In this document: positions 1 through 11,899 of the stretch, piece by piece
Position numbering within the stretch: position 1 is the stretch's first letter
Layout of the letters: each line of letters starts with the position of its first letter
Origin: Neofusicoccum parvum
Lineage: Eukaryota; Ascomycota; Dothideomycetes; Botryosphaeriales; Botryosphaeriaceae
Length of the DNA: 64,000 nucleotides
Reading direction: 5' to 3'
Assembly: GCA_020912385.1 (NCBI GenBank)
Contig: CP087214.1
Coordinates: forward strand, 1,736,001 to 1,800,000
Translations under genes and position numbers: made by a program
The notes under the pieces: generated by a model
What the model was told of the DNA's origin: nothing
Database searches by the model: none
What the model saw: only the letters and a program-made list of their open reading frames with translations

Positions 1-564
1 AGTCTTGACTCTTGGGCCTGGAAAAATTGCGCTTAGCGCCCTCTCTACTTCTGTGAAGCATGCTTAGCACTGAGTGATCCATCATCTTGTGGCGACGGTT
101 GTCGACTTGTCCACCCGAGAATGGTGACGGATATTCTATGACAGCAGCAAAGCAAACAGGATGACTTACGTAGTTCTTGTTGGTATGTGAAAGCCCCGAT
201 TGCCAAAGTCAGGCAGGGCCGACGTGGTTTCATCATCGGAGCTCATATCGAAGCTGCTGGACATGGCCGCCTGAGGGGGATCGGCAGCGTTGGGGGGCTG
301 AGACGCGTTGTTCTTAGGCCGGTGACGATCTTGGAAGTCTTGAGCTATGGGCTGACTAGCGTTGGCCACATGCTTTTGCACTGGTACTTCTTGTCTGAAG
401 GCAGTGCCAGGACGACCTTCGTCGGCGCTCGTCATGCTGGGAGAGATGCTAGCGTTGGAGCGGCTAGCGGCAGCGGGGACGGATTGGGCCTGTGCGTAGT
501 AGATGTCGTGAGAAGAATTCCTCTTGTTCCTGAAGCGGCGGAAGGGCTGGAAAGGAGAAGGCAT
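1..564 (-). CDS. Hypothetical protein, 5' part (runs off the left edge)
   Basis: Minus-strand gene whose start lies in the window and whose rest is cut off at position 1. I chose the ATG at 564, which opens MPSPFQPFRRFRNKRNSSHD. The frame stays open upstream to about 846, but that part reads like untranslated GC-rich sequence. The exon reads to about 171, where a GTAAGT donor follows ...FHIPTRTT. A CTTCACAG acceptor near 58, with a CTAAG branch-like site before it, restores a frame that stays open to the edge. The visible ~150 residues are basic at the N-terminus, then rich in Ser, Asn and Pro, so probably disordered. I recognise no domain in the visible part; the function cannot be judged from it. 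Confidence 0.55.
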
Positions 565-2271
565 GCCGGCGCTGGGCTGCTTAAGACAGGGACGGTGAAG
601 TGTTTCGCGAGCGGCGGAGGCGGAGTATAAGAACAACGGCAGGAAAGGCTCGGCCAGGCCTCCGACGTACCGGATCAGACAGTAGCTCGCGGCCCCTGAT
701 GAGGACCCCAAAAGAGCAGGCAAGGGTCTCGACGGTGGAGCGCGGACGCCGATGGAAGTGAAGCCGTCGCTAACTTTGACAATCGCGGGGCCCGATGGCG
801 CTCGGAACCAGGCCGCGGTGACGAGGAACGGGGATGCGGCAGCCAATTGACTTGAGCTCGGCAGAGTCGGGGAGTCCAGCGGCCTGGATGGCGGACGGCG
901 GGCGGCGAGCCGCTGCGCGTCTGCGTGGGAGCGGCTGCTTTCTTTTTCAGCTGCGACGCTCCATATTGCATCAGCTCACCCAGATCCTGCGCAACCCCAG
1001 GCTCCTGCGTGTGCAATGCAGGAGTGAAACCGAGCAATCCACGCCTGCGCGCGCCGGCGGCTGTGACGTACTGCATCGCGACGCCCTCACTTCCGGCGCC
1101 GGCGGTGGTGTCGGCGCACGACGTTTGGCCAGGCTCATCGGGCCGCGCGAGCAAGATGCTCCACGCGTTCACGCGCCGGCCGGCGATCTCTGACATGGGC
1201 TCGTCGGCAGTCTGCTTTTCCTGGCCTCGCCCTTGCTCCGATCATCTCTTTCCGTCCTCGTGCATGCCCCGATGCGCTTAAATCAGGCGAGCTTATTCGG
1301 CCCATCGCCACCGGAGTCAGTTGGCAAGAGATTTGACTCTGGATCTTCGATCAGCTATTTTACCCAGATAGCCGCTGCTCATTTCTGCACCCGTGCTGCT
1401 CGCGGCCCCCAGGCAGCCGCAGGAAAGCGTGCCACAGCTAGCGTCCCGACTATCACCTGGCTAGTCGGCATAGTGTTCCATGCTTGCCCATGACAGGAAC
1501 AAAGATTCCGCTTGGAGCAAGGCGTCGCCACCTAAACGTTGGCCGCCGTCGCTGACAGCTGAGCCACACATTGGAACCAAGCCAACGGTGCGGTCATGCC
1601 CGCTCGCTTGCGACGACGTCTCCGTGCTGTCGGATCCTCATAGGCCACGGTGGGCCTGAACGCGCTTTGGGGACTCAGGTACATGCTGATCTCACGGGTG
1701 CTGATCTTGATAAATTATTCAGGTGCTCGATCGCGGGGTACCTCGAGTAGAGCCGAGAGTCTCTCTGGATCGAGATTTGAGCGTGGATGCTGGAATCCTC
1801 TTTGCCTGTCCCCAGCATGTCTAACCCCTTTTCGTGCTTCGGTTCTCCGCTCCGTGATAGCCACCACAGTTGACAAGGGTGAATACTGAGCCGTCCAGGT
1901 ACCAGTGTTTGCCTGACATCATCTCGGCCTCTAGCATAGCTCTTAGCGTTACAACGCCGGCCAAGCTAGCAAAGGCTCAACGTCTGCATCCGGAGGAGGG
2001 GAAATGGTGGGCTAGGAAGAAGTCTCGGCACCTGGGCGATTGGATCTGCCCGGGATTCGCACTGCAAGCAATATTCCGTCATCTCTCGTATCACGAATGT
2101 GCGTTAACACCGGCCCAGTAAAATTGCTTGACCCACAGCATCAATGCGAATGATGTCTGGGCTCAGTATCATCTCGATGTGGTGGGGTCCTCCTTGCGGA
2201 TCTTCGATTTGGAATGATGCTATCTATAAGTTACCACTATCCCTCTCTCGCAGGGTGAAGATTAACAGAAA
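565..2271. other. Gene-free stretch between the edge gene and the cystinosin-like gene
   Basis: About 1.7 kb. It holds the upstream region of the minus-strand gene ending at the left edge and the 3' flank of the minus-strand cystinosin-like gene. Open frames here are short, overlap in several frames and show no domain. I see no RNA gene, transposon end or tandem repeat. Confidence 0.5.
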
Positions 2272-3268
2272 TCACGCCTCAGCACCCAGCAAGGCCCTTC
2301 GTTCCTGCCTAGACTCCTCGTCCCTCTCGTCGGCCTCTCTTGCGTGTCGATACAGGATGTAGTGCTGAACAATGAAGATGACGTCGAAGATAATGCTGAC
2401 ATTGGCGAGACCAAACTTGACAGGGTTTCCGGTGATTCCAGACCAATCTGCTTCCAGGGAAGAGTCGATGATCAGCTGCAGATTGGACAGTATGCCACCT
2501 GAAAAGTCAAGCAGCATTCCACCGATACTGAAACCCACGGTGGACTTCCGCTTGTAGTTCAACCACACCTGCGGGACGTATTTGACAACGGTTACCACAA
2601 GCTTCACGTACCCGACGGCATAGATCTGTTGTCATAGATTAGCTCGGAGCAAGGCGCATTGTGGCATTCGACACGCCGCAGTTGGGGTGAAGGCGCGGGC
2701 AACGTACAACATCGATCCACGCCCAAGAATCAGGGTCATAGCCACCATCCTTGCCCTTGATCCAGACAGTGAGCACGACGATAACCACTCCCAAAATGTT
2801 ACCCCAGAAAATCCCCATGGCCATGCGGCTCATCTTCTGGTCTGCACCGACTTTGAACCCCCAGCTCTTCAGCCAAAACTGGCTGTAGATGATGAGACAC
2901 AGCACCACTGCGTGCAGCGCGAAGGCGAAGTCGTTGAAGCGAACAGTGGGCTCCGGAGCGACCGGATATCGTGCAGCATACTGCGAGCGGATGGTCGGTG
3001 ACCACAGCATCGTCGCAGTGGATATCGTGTATGCGAGAAACCCCAGGATGTTCAGGGTAGGGAAGTCGATGCCAAATCCCAGGGTCGACCTCCGCCGCCA
3101 GTTCATGAGAGGCTGCGGGTAGAAGGAGCCCGACCAGCACAAGAAGCTTCGGTCTCCCAGTCAGCATGTGTACTTGTACAGAACAGGACCGAGGCAGCCA
3201 GCATACTATGACCACCCCAGGACCCGCGAGAGGGCCCGGGCGAGGAAGGTGACTTCGGGCGACGCCAT
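2272..3268 (-). CDS. Cystinosin-like PQ-loop lysosomal/vacuolar cystine transporter (ERS1 family)
   Basis: Three exons: 3268-3207, 3146-2708 and 2625-2272. The introns are 60 nt (donor GTATGC, branch CTGAC, acceptor AAG) and 82 nt (donor GTACGT, branch CTAAT, acceptor CAG). The product is 284 residues, starting [20 protein letters not shown]. Two PQ-loop motifs are clear: FYPQPLMNW at residues 29-37 and [18 protein letters not shown] at 183-200. Hydrophobic segments fit the seven-helix plan of the family. Known family members export cystine, with protons, from the lysosome or vacuole; yeast ERS1 is the fungal relative. The tail is charged ([16 protein letters not shown]) and presumably cytosolic. 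It is divergent from NTO1 across about 640 bp. Family assignment is firm; the substrate is inferred from the family. Confidence 0.9.
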
Positions 3269-3912
3269 GCTGCACAGCGGCTCAACGGCTTTCACGCGCT
3301 AGAGGGTGGGCGACGGGCGCGATGGAGGTGCAGAGACTGGCGTCGAGCGAGAAGACACGCAGAAGTCCGCGACCGCGGGCTGACACCCCACTTAAGACGC
3401 GAGGTCCTTCCAAAACCACAGCTGTTAGTGGAAAGTATGCGATGGCATCATCGGGCCCGGGCACGTGACGGTGAGAGCGTCGCACGCCGTTCCGGGTCGC
3501 GGCTGAGGCGCGTCCTCCTGGGCCAGCGTGTCGCGATGCGGTGAAGCACACGATGAGCCGCATGGATATGGGCAGAGGGTGGCTTCCTCGCAGGTGCAGA
3601 GGGGTGATCACTAGGCTCTGGGGAAGCGCGCACGGACCGCGGCTAAGACAACCTCATCAACGACGCTCGTTGAAGCTGGCCGACGCGCCAGCTGGCCCAG
3701 ACCCCGACCAGCACAGTCGCAGCGCTCGCAACCGCCCTCTCCGTCTCTCTCGCGCCCGCTACACATGTCTCTCGCCCGACTCCGCAGCACAACGCGTCCG
3801 CGCAGCCGGTAGCTTGGCACCTGCTGTCCTCTCCTTGCGCCTCCACTCGCGCTGCGTGACCGGAGTCTCACTGCGCCCAACGCGATCATACGGACATCGA
3901 CCCTGACCAGCC
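3269..3912. promoter_or_regulatory. Divergent intergenic region, cystinosin-like gene / NTO1
   Basis: 644 bp between two oppositely oriented start codons, so it must hold both promoters. The NTO1 side is rich in C and CT runs, common in fungal leaders. I see no clear TATA box. Confidence 0.5.
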
Positions 3913-6900
3913 ATGGCCGTGCCGTCCGACACGCCCACGAGGCGCAATCAACGCGGCCCTGGCCGCCCTCCACGCGTTGACCCCAGCGCCACGCCCACTG
4001 CCCCTGCTTCCGCGCCGCCCAAGAGACCCAAGTACATCCCCGGCGGACCAGGTGGCGGCGGTCGCTACATCGACCCAGACACCGGCGCCGAAATACCCAA
4101 GGAGATCGCCATACCACTGCTCAAGGCCGCCGGCCGGAGGCATAGCGCGCCCCGCCCGCGTCCGTCGCGTACCCCGGCAGCCACTCGCAACTACTCTCCC
4201 GACGCTGCATCACCATCCCGACCATACACACGCCCCCGCCGTGATCGCCCAGTTGCTGGTCCGCGAGCCAGCTCCGCGTCTGCCGCCGCCGCCGCGGTTG
4301 CTCAGAACGACGGATACAAGCCGAGAGAGGAGCGGGGCTGGGAAGAGTTCCACCAGGACTTGGATATCGATGCGGACTTCATGGTCTTCAGTGCCGAGGA
4401 AGTTGATGGAATTAGCCCGCCGGTGACGAAACCGACGACGCCTACACTGGGATTAAGCCAGGGCGATGATCGGAATGGCACAGGGCCTGATGATGCAACA
4501 ACTCTGAACGGAATACCGGCACTGAGAACGCAAGAATCATCGTGCGCTGATCACGATGAGGACACTGTCAATGTGGGAGCGAGCAGCGATCAGCCTATGA
4601 CACCTGCAACGATTAAGCGCCGACCTGGCAGGCCGCCACGGCGCCCTGGATCGATGCTTACCGGTCTGGGCTCGCCTCCAGCGCCAAGAATCGAGCCGCT
4701 GCCTACGAAAGACAAGCGCGAGAAGCTGAGTCTCCCGAAGCCTTCGTATCGGACCATCGACACATTCTCGCATTACGAACAAGACCCGTCAGCGCAGGTC
4801 AATTACGTCGATCGCACCATGGCGAGCGTAGGGTACCAGGAAAGCGACATGTTCCTTCGACCCGAGAAGCGGCTTATTCGCATGGTTGACGGTAACCTGG
4901 AAGAAGACCTGGACCTTGCGCTTAGCATCGAAGGAGAAATACACGGTCACCCCATCGGTCGGGTCGAATACGATATGGACGAACAAGACGACCGATGGCT
5001 GGAGGCATACAATGCACAAAGACGGGAGGAACAAGTCGAGGCGATAAAGCCAGCGATTTTCGAGATAACCATGACGCAAATCGAAAAGGAATGGCACGCA
5101 CTGGAGAAAAGTAAGTCTGTCGTTTATTAGGTGGGATTGGAAATTGCTGACTCGTTCGCGTCCAAGGAATCCCCAAGCCAAACCCGAAGCCTCCGCAGAC
5201 CCATCGACCGCGATCGAGCTCGGCAGCAGCAGTCAACGGAGAACCGACAGGCAATGGCGAAGAACAAGACACAAAGTGTGCGGTATGCGACGATGGCGAC
5301 TGCGAAAACACCAACGCCATTGTCTTCTGTGACGGCTGCGACCTCGCAGTGCATCAGGAGTGTTATGGGGTCCCTTTTATACCTGAGGGCCAGTGGTTGT
5401 GCCGCAAGTGCCAGCTGATTGGCCGAGGAACACCCGTGTGTATTTTCGTTCCTGTTCAACCTTTTCGTACTACTGACATGTTGCAGACTTGCATATTCTG
5501 TCCGAATGTCGATGGTGCTTTTAAGCAAACCGCAAATCCCCAAAGATGGTCACATCTGCTGTGCGCCATTTGGATCCCAGAGGTCTCACTCGGTAACACC
5601 ACCTTCATGGAACCAGTCATGGACGTCGAGAAGGTTCCCAAGCAACGGTGGAAACTGGTGGGTTCATCACGTCCAATTCACACCCCTAATCTTACTGACA
5701 TCTTCTTGTTCAGCAATGTTATATTTGCGACCAGAAAATGGGTGCATGTATCCAATGCGGAAACAAAAATTGTTATTCTGCCTTCCACGTCACCTGTGCG
5801 CGACGCGCCAAGCTATTTCTGCGGATGAAATCAGCGCATAGCGGACCCGCCAACGTCGATGCCAGCGTTCTCAAGGCGTTCTGCCACAAACACGTGCCAG
5901 GTGACTGGCGTCGGGAGAACGACGTTGAAAATGCCACACGCGAAGCAATGTCTTTCTACCGTCAAACCATGCGGGGCCGGCGCTGGGCGGAGAGCCAGGC
6001 GGCTGCTGCTCATAACTCCTCTCATGCAATCATGGACGATGATGGGGAAGATTCCACTCAAGTTCCAGGGAGCAATAAACGAAAGCGGAGTCAACCCACC
6101 AAGGGCGTCTGGAGACTGCCATCTGGTGCTCCCGTCGTCCCTCAGCTTGTGTACGAAAAAGTCGAATCGTCCCTCGTGCGCTTCAACGTCCGTAAACGCA
6201 AAGAGTACGTTGCTGAGGCATGCAAATACTGGACCCTCAAACGAGAGGCTCGTCGTGGAGCGGCCTTACTCAAACGACTTCAGCTCCAAATGGAGACCTT
6301 CTCATCAATGGAGATCACTCGGCGTAACTTCGCGGGAATGGGTGCGGCGGGCCGCCCAAGACTCCACCGACGTATTGAATTTGCGCAGGTTCTTGAGAGA
6401 GACATGGAAAAGGTCAAGGAGCTCTGCCGCCTAGTCAAAGAAAGGGAGGAGAGGAAGCTGGATGACGTGGGGATTCTGAAAACAATTGTCGACACAGTCT
6501 ACTTTCCTGTCTGCCCTTTTCTTTGGCCAATATTGGAGAAGGCTCAGACGTAAGCACGAGTTTTCCTTTTCTCCCAATCGCATGATCATGAGCTAACAAA
6601 CCACTAGTCTGGACTCGAAAGGCGTCTTTAAGGAAGGTTTGGAGTCGATTGAGCGGAAGCTTGATGCGCGTTTCTACACTTCTGTTTCCACGTTCTCTGC
6701 CGATATTGGCGCCGTTTTCCGTTCGGTGGTCGGTCTGGACGAAGTCACAGATGCACATGAAGCCCATGAGCAACTGAATGAGGGTAGCGCTGTGCACGGC
6801 GACCTTACTCCAGAGCAGAAAGACAGGAAGAAGCTGGCGAGGCGAATCATCAGGGCGATACACCCCGCCCTCGAGGATGCTACTCTCAAGGAGGTTCAGA

Positions 6901-7688
6901 TGTCCGGTAAGCAATATGAAAAAAAGCTGCGTGAGCTCAATGCACTGCTAGACAATAGCGTGCATTCTGGGCCCACATCAGCTCCAGCTTCCCCCGATAC
7001 TGGCGACAAAGGTAATGACGATGGGGCAGAACGACACAATGTCTCGCAAGACGTGGAAATGTCCGACCCCACGAGTTACCTCACAAACGGTAATGCAGAA
7101 ACGAACGGGCTTGTCAACGGCGACAGCGTCGTGAAGGACCATGGCAATGGCAAGAAGCCTGGAGCCGAGACCGATGAGCCTGACCACGAGGCTGACGACG
7201 CTGCCATAAGACTGCAACTGCAGCTGCCCGAAGAGCCCACCGACGCGTCTGCTGACAACGCCGTGGGCGAACCCGCCGGAGGTCGCCAAGGCAGCATCGG
7301 AACAGCGCCGGCGCTCTCCAATTCGGGCAGCACGCATCCATCCACCACCAATCCCGATCCTCTAACGCCGCCACAGTCGGACGGAGATTCACTCACGTTG
7401 GCGCAAGGCGGCATACCGTGGTACCTGAAAAGCTTCGACCCACGCGGCACAACCATCCACGATGAGCGCTGGTCCGGCCGAGAAGTCGTGCGAGGCATGA
7501 GCGAGGAGCTGAGCGAAATCTCGGACGATGAGCTCAATGGAATGCTCGGGGACGAAGAAATGGCCGACGTGTCAATTGACGAGCAGGACGCAGCGAACGC
7601 AGAGGAAGGAACGGTGCAGCGCGCGCAGCGGGTGAGGGTCCGGGCGCAGCAGCGCAGGAAGGCCCAGAGACGAGCCAATTGGGGATAA
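3913..7688 (+). CDS. NTO1: Nto1-like PHD-finger scaffold of the NuA3 histone acetyltransferase complex
   Basis: Five exons: 3913-5110, 5167-5435, 5487-5657, 5714-6549 and 6608-7688 (introns of 56, 51, 56 and 58 nt, all GT-AG and frame-consistent); 1184 residues. The N-terminus has an AT-hook-like RGPGRPPR and a second basic RRPGRPPRRPG. An EPL1-like segment follows (from about residue 279, YRTIDTFSHYEQD, to the HALEK region near 400). A PHD finger starts at Cys437 (CAVCDDGDCENTNAIVFCDG, ...CDLAVHQECYG). A zinc knuckle and extended PHD follow (CIFCPN..., CYICDQKMGACIQCGNKNC), giving the PHD-knuckle-PHD module of BRPF/Nto1/Jade proteins. This module reads histone H3, and Nto1 bridges the acetyltransferase to chromatin in NuA3. 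The C-terminal third is acidic and probably disordered; I see no bromodomain. Family assignment is strong. Confidence 0.92.
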
Positions 7689-8393
7689 GGCTGCAGCTTA
7701 TTTTTTTTCGCTTTCGCGTGTAGGCGTTTTGGGCAACGGCGGTGACGAGCTGTATACCATTTTCGATTCCCGGTCATAATTTCAGGCAGTGTGGGGCTGC
7801 GGGAGGGACATGGGCGCGCGGCGTCGGGGAAATGGGCATGGGGCGGTATTGGAATACCTATTTGCTTGCTTGCTTGCTTGCGGGCGGTGTTGTTGGCTCG
7901 ATTACTTAGCTAGAGCGCTGGAGCATGGACGCCTGTACCTTTACCGCAATGGCTGCAGTGATTTTCGCCCACCAAGCTTGGCCAGCGAGGCGTGCCAAAC
8001 GCGATGGAAGTGAGTGCAAATAGCGAGGCTGCACGTTTGCGCTTGCGTGGGAAGCCAGGCAGGAGCCAAGCGGCTGCGGCTCGCACGCGGGTGTTCCTTG
8101 GTAGGGCCCCTTGATACCCGCCTGGACCGTCAGCCTGCGCCTGTCACATCGCGTTTGTTCGGCGTCGCGATTCCGCCTCACTTCGCTCCTTCACATCAGC
8201 CTGGCAACGTGCCGTCCGCACCGACGCGCTTTCTTTTTACTTTACTCTCACCTAGCCTTCACCGCGACGGGACTTATTAAGCCGATCGGAGCTGCCTTCC
8301 CGGCCGCCGCTTTGTCGCAACCACCTCTTCCGCCGCCCGTTTTCAGCTCCACCCAGCCGCACTCTTCCCTCCACATCAACGCTGCTCTACGCC
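7689..8393 (+). other. Intergenic: NTO1 3' flank and RRM-gene promoter
   Basis: About 0.7 kb with no supported gene. It includes a T-run just after the NTO1 stop and a TTGC tandem repeat (listed separately). Sequence before the ATG at 8394 is pyrimidine-rich, as expected for a transcribed leader. Confidence 0.5.
7862..7881. repeat. (TTGC)5 tetranucleotide repeat
   Basis: Five perfect TTGC copies in a row, in the spacer after NTO1. Simple microsatellite; no function inferred. Confidence 0.9.
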
Positions 8394-9485
8394 ATGTCAA
8401 CCATGGATTACGAGACTGAGCCGCGTCCGTATGACGGTAAGTCCGCAGTCTCACCGCGTCGCCGCCCGCAAGCCCGCACGACGCGCCGCTGACACGCCCG
8501 TGCAAACAGACGAGCCGCGCGACTACGAGCGCGACCGCAGCCGCTCGCCGCGCAACGACCGCCGTGTCGATGACGATGCCCGCGCTCGCAGCGCCTCACC
8601 TGGCGCGCGCGATCGCCTGGACGACCGGTACAGCAACCTCTCGCGCCTCAGTCCGCTGCAGCACCCACTGACACAATGCCCACGACAGCCCTGCGAACGA
8701 GCCTATGCGCGACCGCGACGACGAGTCCATCAACCCGGGCTCCAACCTCTTCGTCACCGGCATCCACCCGCGTCTCAGTGAGGAGGAAGTCACTCGTCTG
8801 TTCGAGAAGTACGGTGACGTCGAGAAGTGCAACATCATGCGTGACCCGCACACCAAAGAGTCGCGTGGCTTCGGCTTCGTGAAGATGGTTACGCCCGACC
8901 AGGCAGATGCTGCGAAAGAAGGCCTGCAGGGCGAGGTCATTGAGGGCCGCACTCTCAGCATTGAGAAGGCTCGCCGCTCGCGCCCCAGGACGCCCACTCC
9001 GGGCAAGTACTACGGACCTCCCAAGCGCGGTATGGCATTCCTCCACCTACAGCTTACACCCGCTGACTCGAACAGAGGACTTCCGTGGCGGTCGTGGCGG
9101 TCGCTTCTACGGTGACCGCTACGACGACAGGCGCGGTTACGGAGGAGGCCGTCGCGGCGAGGACTACGGTTCGCGCGGCCCTCGCTACGACTCCTACGAC
9201 CGTGGCTACGGCGGCGGCGGCGGCGACCGGGGCTACGACCGCGGAGACCGTGGATACTCCCGCCGTGACCGCGACTACGGCCCTCCTCGCGGCGTTGACC
9301 GTTACGCCTCTGGCCGCGACGACCGCTACGCTTCTGGTGGTGGCGGTGGCCGCTATGGCTCGAGCCGCGACGATCGCTACGGCCGTGATGGCGGTGCCTC
9401 GTACGGTGCAGCTCCAGCTGACGAGCCGTATGCCGGTGGAAGGGCTTACGACGACCGTGGTGATGACTACTATTCTCGCCACTAA
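8394..9485 (+). CDS. SR-type RNA-binding protein, one RRM with RGG/Tyr-rich tail (Tra2-like)
   Basis: Four exons: 8394-8436, 8510-8627, 8689-9029 and 9076-9485 (introns 73, 61, 61-class and 46 nt: 8437-8509, 8628-8688, 9030-9075); 303 residues. The first ~53 residues carry an RS/RD segment (DYERDRSRSPRNDRR). One canonical RRM spans about residues 74-152, with RNP2 LFVTGI and RNP1 RGFGFVKM. The tail is Gly/Arg/Tyr/Asp-rich (GGRGGRFYGDRYDDRRGY, many RGG- and SRDDRYG-like units) and ends YYSRH. This order (RS, RRM, low-complexity RS/RGG) is that of transformer-2 splicing regulators, so a nuclear role in pre-mRNA splicing is likely. The 46-nt third intron is the shortest in the window. Family is confident; orthology to Tra2 itself is inferred. 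Confidence 0.87.
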
Positions 9486-10706
9486 GAGCTCGATACTAAT
9501 TCTCCCAGAACCCGCCCGCGAGTAACGGTACAAGACCAGGCGTCCATCACTGCCGACGTGATTAGCTACCTCGAAGCCGATTGCGTCTTATCGAGATTGC
9601 TGCCTCATCTTCGTCCCTGTATTACTTGCTTCCTGGCTTTTGCATCTCCACGTCTCCGACAAACGATCGGGCTACGGCGATTTTCAGCGATATCTTCGGC
9701 GGGCGACGGATTCAAAAAACAAAAACGGCTTTTCACTCAATCTGCTGCTGGACGGGAGACCACACCTAAGGCTAGGTATAACACGGCTTAGCGATTTGCC
9801 TACGCCACATCTAAAGGTCTCGGCTTCCGGTGATTTTCGGTGGATTTCCTTTGACAGAGAACGGCTACGGATTCTTGCGGCAAACATGCTTTTAATCGAA
9901 TTGGTGACGAAAAACTGGATCTCCTGGAGCAGCTCTACTATCCGACTTTCAGATCACACATTGTACTACTATGCCTTCCCATCACACTCGACATCTGCGC
10001 TTGACGACACGTCCCTGTATTCCAACACCGTGCGTGCAGCCACCATTGCAGAGCCTGCGTGTACCGGCGACTTCGCTTGTCCATGTCCCGTCGGGACCTT
10101 CCGACCTCCATCAGCTTAGAGTGCCTAGCCGTCTATTCACTTCTGTCTCTGGGGAGACGGGAGCGACAAAAATCCTCGTAGTAAACAGCAAAATCGCCCA
10201 AACTATGCACGATGCCGCCCTCCGGTGTAATAAAAAAAATTCAATGAGGACTGCAGAACGACCCCAGCGCTGCACCGTGGCTGAGGCAGCTTGCCGTGAC
10301 GACAATCGACAGCGCTCCGGATCTAGACACGTCTGTCGTCTCTGGTCTGCGGTTGTTGTTGACTTTGCTGCTGCAGGGCCCCGACACGTTTTGGTAATGC
10401 CGATGGCTGCTGTTCGTGGCTCCACGGTGAGTTCCCACGCTTCGTGGAATTTTCAATTCTTCTGGAATCTCCTACCCTGGCACCATTCAGTTTCTCAGCA
10501 CTCGGCTCTGGTCCCTTGCGCACTCAGCTAGCCAAGCTATCTTATTCGATTTGAGTTTCACGCCAAGACCACCCTTCATTCCTTGACAAATCCCCATCAC
10601 AATTTCTCTCATGCTGTTCCTTCCTCGTTTCATTTAACTCCCATTGTCACTGCTTGTTGCAGTGGGCCGGTGGTGGTCCCAACGCCGTGGCCGGACTTTT
10701 GCCGCG
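9486..10706. other. Intergenic, no supported gene
   Basis: About 1.2 kb after the RRM gene. Several short overlapping open frames without domains or codon coherence. An AATAAA at 10229-10234 followed by an A-run is a possible polyadenylation signal, but it lies 740 nt from the RRM stop, so the link is uncertain. Confidence 0.45.
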
Positions 10707-10886
10707 TCAACGACGTGGATCTGACATCATCACAGCGTTGCAAACTTTAGATGCACATGTTGAGGCTGCAAGGTTTGTTCGCCTGAGAAAAGGTCCTTCA
10801 TACATGGATCGAGAGACTTGAATCTCTACACGTTCCAGCGCTGCGGATTCCACCAGGGCAGCCAAGAGAATCGCGTAAGCTTTCAT
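10707..10886 (-). CDS. Candidate small secreted protein (weak)
   Basis: A 59-residue frame opening MKAYAILLAALVESAALERV: one Lys, then a hydrophobic run, then Ala-rich residues, the layout of a signal peptide. The remainder is basic with two Cys. A perfect TATATATA (10988-10995) lies about 100 nt upstream on the same strand, and the stretch between them is AT-richer and pyrimidine-containing, as a leader would be. Against it: the mature part would be only ~40 residues, no family is recognised, and a short frame with a hydrophobic start can arise by chance. Confidence 0.25.
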   Translation of the reverse strand: MKAYAILLAALVESAALERVEIQVSRSMYEGPFLRRTNLAASTCASKVCNAVMMSDPRR

Positions 10887-11899
10887 GATGCATTGCGTCT
10901 CTGTCCGAAAATGACGCGGACTTGAGGCAAAATGATATGAAATATGGTCGCTTGATTTGGCATATGCAAGTAGGCCTGTTGCGTGGATATATATAGAGCT
11001 CAACAGATAGCCCAGTGATGCAGATAGCTATTGATGGCCGACCGAGGCAAGAGCGGACTTCCTGTGCCAGAGCATGCCGTGATGGGAGGCCAGCCCTCCT
11101 GGTGAAGACGCAGCGCGGGTGCTTGTGGCGACGTGCAGCTGTGGTGCCACTCCTGTAAGCGGGCGATTGGCGGGTGGCTCCCGCTGTCAGCCAGGCAGCG
11201 GCTGCTGGCGGAGCGGAAGGGCCAGCTGTGCGTCTGTCGCGGCGCCAAAAGCTTAACAAGAGTGGGCGACAGCTGCGGGGCGTGGATTGACAGGTGTTTA
11301 TACAGCGTCCAGGTGTCCAGGTGTCGCGGGCACGAGCATCCGTCGTCTCGCGAACGGCCGATCAGACAACCTTATCAAGCTTAGGCAAGGTGGCCGCGCA
11401 AGCACATCCAGCCCGGGGCCAATTGCTGCCCGCGTTCGAAACAAGTCGTCCCGAATGATCGCTAGTCAAAGCTTGAATGCGGAGCCCTGCTTGCGTTGCT
11501 GGAAAGCTCCGCAATTCTACGACAGGCCCCCCAGCGCAATACGACACTCCTCCCGTCGCCCTTCAGCCTCCTGCGTCTTGACTTCACGTCATCCACGAGC
11601 GAGCGCCTGCAACCGCCTGCGCGCCAAACGATGCTGGCGAGCACCTGAACTCGCCGCGAGGGCTGTCGTCGTGCCGTTGATCCAAAGGTATCGCTCCTCC
11701 CGCATTCCGCCTCGCCTCGCCCGCGGGCGCAACACAAGAGGGGTGGTTTGACTCTGATATGGCAAGATGCTGACTGCGCTGCGCAAGAAGGCCACATGTT
11801 TTCCCTTCCAAACGTCTCAAGCCTGCGATCTGCATTCGTTTCCTCCCGCAACCCTCACCTCCGCGCCCTCCGATCGATGCTCCGGGGCACCCGCCCGCC
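10887..11899. promoter_or_regulatory. Intergenic upstream of the DUF3431 gene
   Basis: About 1 kb. It holds the TATATATA at 10988-10995 (see candidate small protein) and, toward 11899, a C/T-rich stretch typical of a fungal leader. No other gene seen. Confidence 0.4.

Noticed and set aside
565..846. N-terminal extension of the left-edge gene (ATG at 846)
   Set aside because: The added ~94 residues look like translated GC-rich leader; the ATG at 564 begins a basic, more protein-like sequence.
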